A stretch of 64,000 bases of DNA from Paramecium octaurelia. Lineage: Eukaryota; Ciliophora; Oligohymenophorea; Peniculida; Parameciidae. Below are positions 1 through 11,724 of this stretch, in pieces. Below the pieces are notes generated by a model. That model had not been told where the DNA came from. It made no database searches and saw nothing but the letters and a program-made list of their open reading frames with translations. How positions within the stretch are numbered: position 1 is the first letter of the stretch; each line of letters begins with the position of its first letter. Location: contig CAJJDP010000151.1 of the NCBI GenBank assembly GCA_905182995.1, positions 77,185 through 141,184 on the forward strand, in the 5' to 3' direction. Made by a program: the position numbers and the translations under genes.

Positions 1-144
1 AATAAATAATTAATTTCTTTTTCAGAACATTTAGTACTCAACTTAGGTTAAAAGAAAAGACCTAAATCCATTCAACATTAATAATTAGAGAATAATTTAA
101 TGATACCTCCACTAGAATTTAAATTTAATATTATTAAATTAAAA

Positions 145-924
145 ATGAAATTTATTACACTTTTTCAATACTTCTTTTCTGATAGAGAAAAATATAAAAA
201 AATCAATTTATCCATCTATTTAAAATAGATATTTTAGATGAAGACTAATTAGAGTTTGAAATATTTATCATATTCCAGGAAGTCTGTATAATAGTTGCAA
301 TAAAACTCATTATTAGTTAAAACTTTTAAATAGAAGTTATATTGCAATATTAAAAAGATTATTGTTAAGATCTAAGAGTAATTGTATATTTTCCCCACCT
401 TTTCAACACATTAGCAAAATTTTAAACCTAAATTTGATACTCTAATAGCTTTTCTAGCTTATAGTACATCTTTCAAGGCATTGTTTGCAAATCGATAATT
501 ACTAAAATATATAAGTAATACTTATATATTCATAATTCTAACATAAATTCGCTATTAATTTCTTTATATGATGATTGACTAGAATTCAAATAAACTAATC
601 TTCTCTCAGGTGATAATTCTAAGTTATGGTATTCTTTAACTTTAGCATGATTTCAAATCAATTTATTTTGACATCCTTAAAATCCTAGTTACTTATGATA
701 GTAGTAACAAAAGAAGATAGAAAGACATAAATTATTTAATCCCCATCTTCAATAATTACAATCTGATAATCAATGATGTATTTCTAGACTTCGAGTTGAA
801 ATCGAAATTTATTATTTATATAGGTTGTACTAATAAGAATACCAACTTATATTAACTTAGAAAGAAATTTTGCATTCTTACATAAAATGTATTTGATTCT
901 TCCTTATATTGGAAATGCAATTGA
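145..924 (+). CDS. Possible ORF of 259 codons, unknown function
   Basis: With TAA/TAG read as Gln, the frame from ATG at 145 stays open to TGA at 922-924 (259 residues, rich in I, L, F, K, N, Q). The same frame then stays open for a further 142 codons after that TGA (to 1351-1353). In such AT-rich DNA a chance TGA is expected roughly every 60 codons, so this is longer than expected but not decisive. No domain is recognised. A short stretch near 1290-1350 faintly resembles ciliate leucine-rich repeats. It could be a decaying gene, because beyond 1353 the frame is repeatedly broken. Its 3' end lies inside the block duplicated at 2008. Confidence 0.3.
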
Positions 925-2005
925 ATTATAAAAAAAAAGAATTCTTTAAATGAAAAAATGTTTGATGTAAAGTTACATCAGTTTCCATTTCAGAATTAGT
1001 TTAAGCGGCTTTGGAATTCATTAAAAAATATAAATATAATTGAAACAGCATTAATCCATTCATGTATTTTTTGTTTAAAACTTCCTTTCCTTAGAATTAA
1101 TTAATAAAAATTATTCTTTTCGGAGAAATTCAGAAGAAAATTATTTTATAAATTAATAAATATTTATGTTTAAATAATTTTAATTAAAATAAAATAGTCA
1201 TCAACCCTTAGAAATGAACTCGGAACTTTACATCTTGAGAGTAATTTAACACTAAACTAATTGATGATACTTCAAATAATAATTAGTCGATGTTTTAAAA
1301 ATTAAATTGGAAATACTTTTTTCTCTCTTTTGGTTTTTTCGAATTTGAAATGAAACATAATTAATGAATATCATCTATGCTTGATTTTCATCATATTTTG
1401 AAATTCTAATATTTATCATAGTTATATTTTGATTTTATTATACTTAATGGTTTAGTATCTGTTGTTTAAGCCTAATCAAATATAAATTCGCTGCAATTCT
1501 TTTGATAATCTTCCACTTTTGCATCTTTTTGTTATTCTATGCTAAATATTTAAAAAAAAAGATTAAAGTTAATTTTGCTCTCCTATATTTTATGGTGATT
1601 TCCTCTAATTTCCACATTATTTATATGCTCCTACCAATTTAGTCACCCGAAAAAATTTACTAATAATAAATAGAATTTGATGATTACCTTACTACTATAT
1701 CATAAATGAATATAAAATATCTTCTGATTTTCTGACTTTATTCTTTCATTTAAAATTTGTTAAATTTTACCGATCACTTATGTACACTTTTTAGGCAGGT
1801 CTACAACTTTAGTTAATAAAATATTAATAGATTAGCTATTCATGAACTTCATATTTTTGATAGAAATATAAAGGTCCCTCTCAAACTAGCCAAATATTGG
1901 ATTTTTTATGGAAGCTAGTGGCTTAAATGATTTAATAACATCTTGAGATACATTTTAATTAACATTACAATTTTTAATTAAATTATATTAAAATTGTTTA
2001 ATATA
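895..2005. repeat. First copy of a 1,111-bp exact direct duplication
   Basis: Bases 895-2005 match 2008-3118 in every part compared. The copies are separated only by base 2006 and an N at 2007. An exact tandem copy meeting at an N is most simply an unmerged overlap of two contig ends. No complete gene lies inside it. Confidence 0.95.
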
Positions 2006-2007
2006 AN

Positions 2008-3118
2008 GATTCTTCCTTATATTGGAAATGCAATTGAATTATAAAAAAAAAGAATTCTTTAAATGAAAAAATGTTTGATGTAAAGTTACATCAGTTTCCA
2101 TTTCAGAATTAGTTTAAGCGGCTTTGGAATTCATTAAAAAATATAAATATAATTGAAACAGCATTAATCCATTCATGTATTTTTTGTTTAAAACTTCCTT
2201 TCCTTAGAATTAATTAATAAAAATTATTCTTTTCGGAGAAATTCAGAAGAAAATTATTTTATAAATTAATAAATATTTATGTTTAAATAATTTTAATTAA
2301 AATAAAATAGTCATCAACCCTTAGAAATGAACTCGGAACTTTACATCTTGAGAGTAATTTAACACTAAACTAATTGATGATACTTCAAATAATAATTAGT
2401 CGATGTTTTAAAAATTAAATTGGAAATACTTTTTTCTCTCTTTTGGTTTTTTCGAATTTGAAATGAAACATAATTAATGAATATCATCTATGCTTGATTT
2501 TCATCATATTTTGAAATTCTAATATTTATCATAGTTATATTTTGATTTTATTATACTTAATGGTTTAGTATCTGTTGTTTAAGCCTAATCAAATATAAAT
2601 TCGCTGCAATTCTTTTGATAATCTTCCACTTTTGCATCTTTTTGTTATTCTATGCTAAATATTTAAAAAAAAAGATTAAAGTTAATTTTGCTCTCCTATA
2701 TTTTATGGTGATTTCCTCTAATTTCCACATTATTTATATGCTCCTACCAATTTAGTCACCCGAAAAAATTTACTAATAATAAATAGAATTTGATGATTAC
2801 CTTACTACTATATCATAAATGAATATAAAATATCTTCTGATTTTCTGACTTTATTCTTTCATTTAAAATTTGTTAAATTTTACCGATCACTTATGTACAC
2901 TTTTTAGGCAGGTCTACAACTTTAGTTAATAAAATATTAATAGATTAGCTATTCATGAACTTCATATTTTTGATAGAAATATAAAGGTCCCTCTCAAACT
3001 AGCCAAATATTGGATTTTTTATGGAAGCTAGTGGCTTAAATGATTTAATAACATCTTGAGATACATTTTAATTAACATTACAATTTTTAATTAAATTATA
3101 TTAAAATTGTTTAATATA
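2008..3118. repeat. Second copy of the 1,111-bp duplication
   Basis: Copy of 895-2005 at offset 1113. Identity stops at 3119. The open frame that enters the first copy from 145 cannot enter this one, so any coding signal here is a duplicate. Confidence 0.95.
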
Positions 3119-3530
3119 TGTAAAGGCAAATAAGTTAAAAATAATTTAACTCATAATAATGTATTCTGCTATCAAATTCAAAAAGTTATTTTGAAATAAA
3201 ATTTTTATTAATCTTGGTATATTGTTTCTAGGAAAGTAATAATTTTTTTTCAAACTTACAATTGGAAGAGGAAATTTACATTTTATTGGATTTTTTTTAG
3301 GTTTTTAGCATCTACATAATAATTTCATTTTTAAAGAAAATTAATAACTGTATTTGCCTAAAAAATAAGGTGAAACTAAAATAAAAGAAAACAATTGTAA
3401 GAACAAATATCATTTGCAAGACCTGAAATTTTATTTTATAAAACTTGGGAAATACTCTTTAATTGCTTAACGCATCAAAAAAATTAGAAACATATAGTTG
3501 ATATTGTGTATTTGTTGAACTAATTAATAA
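3119..3530. other. AT-rich stretch without recognisable gene
   Basis: Poly-A/T-rich sequence with frequent TGA in all frames. It lies just past the stop of the WD40 gene and shows nothing recognisable. Confidence 0.5.
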
Positions 3531-6215
3531 TCAACTATTTTATTGCCTTTGTAATTCAATATAATTTTCCAAAAAAATGCTGCCTCGTTATTTAAATAAT
3601 GTCCTTAGATCTACCCCTTTATGATTTCCAAATTCTCCTTTAAAGATTAGAGCCTCTTAAGCTTAAAAAATTAGCTATTGGGATATTAACAGTATGGTTA
3701 TATTGGCAGCTAAGGCATAGAAAAAATACATACCACTTTCTAAACGTATATTCTTTTTCGATATTGAGGTTTTGTATTAAGTCAAAATATCTTTAAATTG
3801 ATTATCTGTAGGTTTTATATATTGCACAGCTTGTAAATCCCATAAGCGAATAGAATTATTAATGCTACCAGATGCTAGTATAGTACCATTAGGAGAGAAA
3901 CAAACTGACATAACAAAATCACTATGACCTTCTAATTTGGCTTGCTATTCTCCTGTCTTGGTATCCCATAAACAAATAGAGTAATCATAACTACCAGATG
4001 CTAAGATTTTGCCATCAGGAGAAAAGCAGACTGATTGCACTCTATCATCATGACCATTTAATTTGGCTTTTTATGATCCTGTTTTAATATCCCATAAACG
4101 GATAGACTTATCTGCGCTACCAGATGCTAATGTGGCTCCATCAGGTGAGAAGCAGATTGAATAGACAGAAGAAAGATGACCAACAAATTTTGCTTTTTAT
4201 TATCTTGTCTTAATATCCCATAAACGAATAGAAGTATCATCACTACCGGATGCTAATATAGTACCATCAGGAGAGAAACAAACTGACATAACATGATCAC
4301 TATAACCATCCAATTTGGCTTCTTATGACATTGTCTTAATATCCCATAAACAAATAGAGTAATCATAACTACCTGATGCTAATGTAGCACCATCAGGAGA
4401 GAAACAGAGCGACATAACATATTCACTATATACATCTAATTTGGCTTTTTATTATGCTGCCTTAACATCCCATAAACGGATAGTCTTATCATAACTGCAA
4501 GATGCTAATGAAGCACCATTAGGTGAGAAACAAATTGAACTAATACTATGAGTATGACCATCTAATTTTGCTTTTAATGATCCTGTCTTAATATCCCATA
4601 GACAGATAGACATATCTATACTACTAGATGCTAAAGTATAACCATCAGGGGAGAAACAGATTGAATAGACAGAATAACGATGATCATTTAATTGGGATTT
4701 TTATGATCCTGTATTAATATCCCACAAACGGATAGACTTATCATCACTTCCAGATGCTAATGTGGATTCATCTGGAGAGAAGCAAATTGAAAACACTCCA
4801 CCACCATGACCTTCTATTTTGGCTTATAATTATCCTGTCTTAACATCCCATAAATGAATCGACCGATCTAAACTACCAGACGCTAAGGTTCTACCATTAG
4901 AAAAAAAACATATTGCCATGACTTAATTATTATGCCCATCTAATTTGGCTTTTTATGATCCTATCTCAACTTCCCATAAACGAATAGTCTTGTCCTAACT
5001 ACAAGATGCTAATGAAGTACTGTCAGGAGTGAAACAAACTTAATTAATACCGCTAGTGTGACCATCTAACTTCATTTTTTATTATCCTGTCTTAACATCC
5101 CATAAACGGATAGTCTTATCGTCACTCCCAGATGCTAATAAAGAACCATCAGGAGAGAAACAAACTGAATTGATACAACCAGTATGCCCATAAATCCTGC
5201 GGTTTTATGATTTTATCTTAACATCCCATATGTAGATTGATATTTCATTACTACCAGAGGCTAAAATAGTACCATCAGGAGAGAAACAGATTGTTTAAAC
5301 ATTACTTGTATGGCCAAATAATCTCACCATTTTTTTCCTAGTTTTGACATTCCATAAAGACACAAACTTGTTACTGCAAGAAGCCAATGTTCTGCCGTGA
5401 GGTTAAAAACAGATTTACTTCACATTGCTACTTTCTTATAATACAAAGAGTATTTTTCCTGTTTTCACATTCCAAAAGTGAATGGAATTATCATCACCAC
5501 TAGATGCTAATTAAGTACCATCAAAAGAGAAGCATACTGAATTTACTCTACTCTTATGACTATTTAGTCGATTTAACTAATCAATACTTAAGTTTTTCCA
5601 TATGCATTGAAATAGCTATGCTCCGTTTAAATTTATTCCACTTATATTTACATTATCAAAGTCAGATCCACTCAAACTGCATCTGACAAAATTTGCACCT
5701 ATCAAAGAAGTATTTTTAATTTTAATGTTTTCAAAATTATTATTTGTTAGATCAACCTTCATTTCAACTAATAAATTCAATGAATTAGATCCACTTTAGA
5801 TAAATCTTTCATCAATAGATGTAAGAAGAACTAAGAATTTTATAAATTCAACGATCTTCTTATCATTAGAGATTTATTTAATCAGATCTAATTTTATTTG
5901 TTTATAACTTTCAGTAGAGTAGTTTTGTTTATTAAAATCATGATCTATAATATTTTTGAGAATATTAGTAATTTTCATAAATGTTTTTTTTCTTTCATTA
6001 AACTTTTATACCTCATCCCCAGCAAATCGATTTTCTACACTAAAAAGACTTTTTTTGTCATGTTTTTGATTTTCATTTTTTTAGAGAAATTCTAAACAGT
6101 CTTGGATTTTCTCTTTTTTGAGCACTTTAAGTACTTCAAGTAAAATGTATTCATCCAAATCTTGTGATAAAGCTAAAACTCTGTACAAATCTTATTATTT
6201 ATCGTAGCAATTCAT
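3531..6215 (-). CDS. WD40-repeat protein with pentapeptide-like linker
   Basis: A single 895-codon frame from ATG (6215-6213) to TGA (3533-3531), with TAA/TAG as Gln and no intron needed. Residues 1 to about 150 are helical. They are followed by a short pentapeptide-repeat-like stretch (LIGANF, LSGSDF, ISGINL, LNGAQL). About 14 WD40 repeats follow at a very regular 42-residue (126-bp) spacing; each carries a variant of VCFSPDGT...LASGS...IRLWD. The tail contains the motif ALIFKGEF followed by DLRTLF, which I associate with a Paramecium WD40 family. WD40 arrays fold into propellers that scaffold protein complexes; 14 repeats would make two. The partner and role are unknown. The neighbour on the 5' side is the divergent signal-peptide gene. 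Confidence 0.9.
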
Positions 6216-6877
6216 TATATATTGTTTTTTATTTTCAATAAATTTGAATTATTAAAAGTTACTATTTAACTGTTGAAGTTGTATTCTTCATAAACACATG
6301 TGCTCTTCTGGTTATTTTAAAGTCTTAATGTTATTAAGGGTTGAAATGCTTAGGTGCTAAGATGGTGAAGTGCTTTATTCTTATAGTTATATTCTAAATT
6401 AAAATACTTGATAAAATTAAAATCAACATTTCTGATAAAATTTATGAAATAGTCTTTCAGAAACTAATTAAATAGTAGTTTTTTTTATTTATTAATTTCA
6501 CTCAAAATTTTAATAGAAATTCATATTCAGTCTATGACGCATTATAGTACAATATATTCTGTATAATTTTTTTAATTAAGATATTTTATATGTTAGTATT
6601 GGTTCTATTACCCATAATCTACTTGGGTTATACATAAGAGCAATGCCAAGTTAAGAAACAATAAATATCATTTTTCTTTTCTACCTAAGAAACATATGAG
6701 TGGAACTTAAAAGATTTATTCACCGGATCCTATTTGAATTACACCTTAAGCTCAAAGTAACCCTTCTTTACGTTGAAGAAACCTATACATTAAGAATATA
6801 CACCTAAAACATTGATAGAAGGTATAAAATATAGTTAAATTAGGTATATCAAAAATTGCTGCCATTTAGGCTAGAAC
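6216..6877. repeat. 662-bp block identical to 8523-9184
   Basis: The block starts at the base directly upstream of the WD40 start codon and runs up to the N gap. It recurs at offset +2307 (8523-9184), and its right-hand 529 bp recur again at 10191-10719. It contains the intergenic region and the first exon of the signal-peptide gene. The left flank differs between the copies (WD40 gene here, a degraded gene fragment at 8523). Confidence 0.93.
6590..6877 (+). pseudogene. Truncated 5' copy of the signal-peptide membrane protein gene
   Basis: ATG at 6590, with the same signal peptide, 22-nt intron (6822-6843) and start of exon 2 as the full gene at 10432. The copy is cut off by the N gap at 6878. 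It is probably not a separate gene but the end of a contig overlapping the later copies. Confidence 0.75.
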
Positions 6878-7654
6878 NNNNNNNNNNNNNNNNNNNNNNN
6901 NNNNNNNNNNNNNNNNNNNNNNNNNNNNNNNNNNNNNNNNNNNNNNNNNNNNNNNNNNNNNNNNNNNNNNNNNNNNNNNNNNNNNNNNNNNNNNNNNNNN
7001 NNNNNNNNNNNNNNNNNNNNNNNNNNNNNNNNNNNNNNNNNNNNNNNNNNNNNNNNNNNNNNNNNNNNNNNNNNNNNNNNNNNNNNNNNNNNNNNNNNNN
7101 NNNNNNNNNNNNNNNNNNNNNNNNNNNNNNNNNNNNNNNNNNNNNNNNNNNNNNNNNNNNNNNNNNNNNNNNNNNNNNNNNNNNNNNNNNNNNNNNNNNN
7201 NNNNNNNNNNNNNNNNNNNNNNNNNNNNNNNNNNNNNNNNNNNNNNNNNNNNNNNNNNNNNNNNNNNNNNNNNNNNNNNNNNNNNNNNNNNNNNNNNNNN
7301 NNNNNNNNNNNNNNNNNNNNNNNNNNNNNNNNNNNNNNNNNNNNNNNNNNNNNNNNNNNNNNNNNNNNNNNNNNNNNNNNNNNNNNNNNNNNNNNNNNNN
7401 NNNNNNNNNNNNNNNNNNNNNNNNNNNNNNNNNNNNNNNNNNNNNNNNNNNNNNNNNNNNNNNNNNNNNNNNNNNNNNNNNNNNNNNNNNNNNNNNNNNN
7501 NNNNNNNNNNNNNNNNNNNNNNNNNNNNNNNNNNNNNNNNNNNNNNNNNNNNNNNNNNNNNNNNNNNNNNNNNNNNNNNNNNNNNNNNNNNNNNNNNNNN
7601 NNNNNNNNNNNNNNNNNNNNNNNNNNNNNNNNNNNNNNNNNNNNNNNNNNNNNN
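6878..7654. other. Assembly gap of 777 N
   Basis: Run of N. Open reading frames that appear to cross it are artefacts. Given the repeats on its right side, the gap size and even the order of the pieces are doubtful. Confidence 0.99.
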
Positions 7655-8453
7655 TTGCCTAAGAAGAAATATGTAAATATTCCTTCCCATTAAATGTACG
7701 CCTTGAATGTTGCAAAATATCATAGATCAACCTTTCATTCTCTTTCAAATAAAAACTAAAACTCAAGAACGTATTCCAAAATTTCTTCATTTTTAGTAGA
7801 TAAATCTCACATATATCTACTAAATTAATTCAATTTAAATACCACATGCAACTCTATCAAAATCTGCTTTCTCAAACAACCTAGTGTGAACATGCCTCAA
7901 ATAGTTTTAAAAATAATATATGTTTTTAGAATCGAAATATCTTAATTTATTTACCATCTTCAGGTTTACTGATGGTCTCTCCTTATCCAAGCTTCAAATT
8001 AGCGATCATCGTACTAATATTATTAGAGAATAAATTTCAAAATCCACCTGTCATTTCTGATGATTTAACATCATTAGACTTTTTCTTAAGAAAATCTTGA
8101 ATTTAGTCTTTGTTTAGGTTTTTTTAAATTAAAACACTAATTAGATAACTTTATTAAGAATAGTGATTATCTTTGCTGAATCCTCAATGCATTCCCAGGT
8201 ACCTACTCCAAAATTCAATATTTTACATGTTCACAACAGTATCCTTCATCAAACCTATCCATAATAAATACATTCTAGTATCTGAAGACGTATATGTCCA
8301 ATCTATAAATTGCATTGTATTTTATTATATGAGAACTCCAACATTTATTTTCGAAAAACAAGTGCCATCTCAGCTCTCTAATGAGAGTTTTAAACTATCA
8401 ATAAATGAATTAATAAGAAAAAGCAAATCCTTTTATTTTACATAGCTTTCCAT
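7655..8453 (-). pseudogene. Degraded or incomplete protein-coding fragment, unknown function
   Basis: On the minus strand from ATG at 8453 the frame reads through about 110 codons if two 27-nt introns are assumed. The first is GT...GAG and the second is GT...CAG. Then a TGA and at least one frame change interrupt it before the N gap. Protein-like pieces include FIDWTYTSSD and, further on, GETISKPEDGK. No domain is recognised. It sits where copy A of the flanking repeat has the WD40 gene, so it belongs to an alternative left flank. It may be a pseudogene, poorly sequenced, or germline-limited DNA. Confidence 0.4.
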
Positions 8454-8522
8454 TTTAAATAAAACAATATTTTTGACTAAAGCAGAAAAGGTAAGGGGCA
8501 TGAATTGTTATGCAATTATTTA

Positions 8523-9184
8523 TATATATTGTTTTTTATTTTCAATAAATTTGAATTATTAAAAGTTACTATTTAACTGTTGAAGTTGTATTCTTCATAA
8601 ACACATGTGCTCTTCTGGTTATTTTAAAGTCTTAATGTTATTAAGGGTTGAAATGCTTAGGTGCTAAGATGGTGAAGTGCTTTATTCTTATAGTTATATT
8701 CTAAATTAAAATACTTGATAAAATTAAAATCAACATTTCTGATAAAATTTATGAAATAGTCTTTCAGAAACTAATTAAATAGTAGTTTTTTTTATTTATT
8801 AATTTCACTCAAAATTTTAATAGAAATTCATATTCAGTCTATGACGCATTATAGTACAATATATTCTGTATAATTTTTTTAATTAAGATATTTTATATGT
8901 TAGTATTGGTTCTATTACCCATAATCTACTTGGGTTATACATAAGAGCAATGCCAAGTTAAGAAACAATAAATATCATTTTTCTTTTCTACCTAAGAAAC
9001 ATATGAGTGGAACTTAAAAGATTTATTCACCGGATCCTATTTGAATTACACCTTAAGCTCAAAGTAACCCTTCTTTACGTTGAAGAAACCTATACATTAA
9101 GAATATACACCTAAAACATTGATAGAAGGTATAAAATATAGTTAAATTAGGTATATCAAAAATTGCTGCCATTTAGGCTAGAAC
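8523..9184. repeat. Second copy of the 662-bp block
   Basis: Identical to 6216-6877. The left junction lies in a TATATATTG context shared by both copies, with unrelated sequence further left. Confidence 0.93.
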
Positions 9185-10189
9185 AGAACAAAACTAAAGA
9201 GTATGGCTAAATCAATTTGCCTTTATTGAAAAAAGTGTAAATTCATTATCTATTTTTTATGCTTAAGGGTAATCATAATCAATGATAAATTAGTACTTAA
9301 GGAGATTATAAACCGCCCAATTTTAATTATAAAATAGTTTTCTCCCAAAACTAAGATATTTAGTGTTTAAATTTAGAATACTTGAATGAAACATCATTTT
9401 TAGCTGATTGCTATAATGCAATGAAAAATCCTATATAAAACTACTTTTATGTCATTGATAAATCAGGTGCTGTCAGAAACATCAGCAATCAAAATTATGA
9501 TGTCTAAAATATCATCACAAAAAGAATAACTAAAGTAATACCTTTTGTTGACAGCAAAAAGAATAATATCAAATTGCTGTTTAGATCAACACCAGCCTAT
9601 GCAACTGGATCAGATTTAAAGATAAATTCAATAATTGAAATTTATAATATTTCGACCTTATTATTAGTTAATTAATTGACAGCGCGTGATATCGGAACAC
9701 TATTGAAAGTTGATGATCCTTTCAAATATAAATTTAGTTTGATAGACTTTGATGTATTTTCAGATGGCAAACTTTATATTTTAACTGCATTTGATGGCAT
9801 CATAATTTTATAAATAGATTAAGCTCTTGGTTTTACTTTAATAGATAGGATAGAGCTTTATAACGATGTAAGAGAATTTGATGTTGGTCATTTTTTGTTC
9901 GAGGATGGGTCTCTAATAGAGATTATAGGAGTTTTATTCTAAAACAAGGCTGAAGTTTATGAAAATAGAATTTTTAAGAATTCTTACTCTTTAGATTTTT
10001 CTTCTGTATACACTACATTATTAAAAATATCGTAAGAACTATTGATACTTCAAAATAAAGGTAAAACTTACTTAATTAATACTCAAACCAAAGATTTGAT
10101 TCATAAAGAAGTACTTGAAGGCATTTAAGGGATATTAATCAATTAATACATGGAAGAGCTTATCTATGTTACATAAATTGATGCCAGAA
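8656..10189. repeat. First copy of a 1,534-bp exact direct duplication
   Basis: Matches 10191-11724 at offset 1535 in every part compared, separated by one N at 10190. It again looks like unmerged contig overlap. It carries the first part of the signal-peptide gene. Confidence 0.95.
8897..10189 (+). pseudogene. Second truncated copy of the signal-peptide membrane protein gene
   Basis: ATG at 8897 and two introns as in the complete copy, then an open frame up to the N at 10190. After the N the sequence jumps back to upstream DNA. It is almost certainly the same locus as 10432-11724, duplicated by assembly. Confidence 0.8.
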
Positions 10190-10190
10190 N

Positions 10191-11724
10191 CTTAGGTGCT
10201 AAGATGGTGAAGTGCTTTATTCTTATAGTTATATTCTAAATTAAAATACTTGATAAAATTAAAATCAACATTTCTGATAAAATTTATGAAATAGTCTTTC
10301 AGAAACTAATTAAATAGTAGTTTTTTTTATTTATTAATTTCACTCAAAATTTTAATAGAAATTCATATTCAGTCTATGACGCATTATAGTACAATATATT
10401 CTGTATAATTTTTTTAATTAAGATATTTTATATGTTAGTATTGGTTCTATTACCCATAATCTACTTGGGTTATACATAAGAGCAATGCCAAGTTAAGAAA
10501 CAATAAATATCATTTTTCTTTTCTACCTAAGAAACATATGAGTGGAACTTAAAAGATTTATTCACCGGATCCTATTTGAATTACACCTTAAGCTCAAAGT
10601 AACCCTTCTTTACGTTGAAGAAACCTATACATTAAGAATATACACCTAAAACATTGATAGAAGGTATAAAATATAGTTAAATTAGGTATATCAAAAATTG
10701 CTGCCATTTAGGCTAGAACAGAACAAAACTAAAGAGTATGGCTAAATCAATTTGCCTTTATTGAAAAAAGTGTAAATTCATTATCTATTTTTTATGCTTA
10801 AGGGTAATCATAATCAATGATAAATTAGTACTTAAGGAGATTATAAACCGCCCAATTTTAATTATAAAATAGTTTTCTCCCAAAACTAAGATATTTAGTG
10901 TTTAAATTTAGAATACTTGAATGAAACATCATTTTTAGCTGATTGCTATAATGCAATGAAAAATCCTATATAAAACTACTTTTATGTCATTGATAAATCA
11001 GGTGCTGTCAGAAACATCAGCAATCAAAATTATGATGTCTAAAATATCATCACAAAAAGAATAACTAAAGTAATACCTTTTGTTGACAGCAAAAAGAATA
11101 ATATCAAATTGCTGTTTAGATCAACACCAGCCTATGCAACTGGATCAGATTTAAAGATAAATTCAATAATTGAAATTTATAATATTTCGACCTTATTATT
11201 AGTTAATTAATTGACAGCGCGTGATATCGGAACACTATTGAAAGTTGATGATCCTTTCAAATATAAATTTAGTTTGATAGACTTTGATGTATTTTCAGAT
11301 GGCAAACTTTATATTTTAACTGCATTTGATGGCATCATAATTTTATAAATAGATTAAGCTCTTGGTTTTACTTTAATAGATAGGATAGAGCTTTATAACG
11401 ATGTAAGAGAATTTGATGTTGGTCATTTTTTGTTCGAGGATGGGTCTCTAATAGAGATTATAGGAGTTTTATTCTAAAACAAGGCTGAAGTTTATGAAAA
11501 TAGAATTTTTAAGAATTCTTACTCTTTAGATTTTTCTTCTGTATACACTACATTATTAAAAATATCGTAAGAACTATTGATACTTCAAAATAAAGGTAAA
11601 ACTTACTTAATTAATACTCAAACCAAAGATTTGATTCATAAAGAAGTACTTGAAGGCATTTAAGGGATATTAATCAATTAATACATGGAAGAGCTTATCT
11701 ATGTTACATAAATTGATGCCAGAA
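10191..11724. repeat. Second copy of the 1,534-bp duplication
   Basis: Identical to 8656-10189. Beyond 11724 the signal-peptide gene continues with unique sequence, so this copy is the one to use for the gene model. Confidence 0.95.

Noticed and set aside
3800..5400. Evenly spaced 126-bp repeats that resemble a CRISPR or satellite array
   Set aside because: The repeats are in frame and translate to WD40 units; spacing and sequence fit protein repeats.
6856..7723. Open reading frames spanning the N gap on both strands
   Set aside because: They consist almost entirely of unknown bases and have no content.
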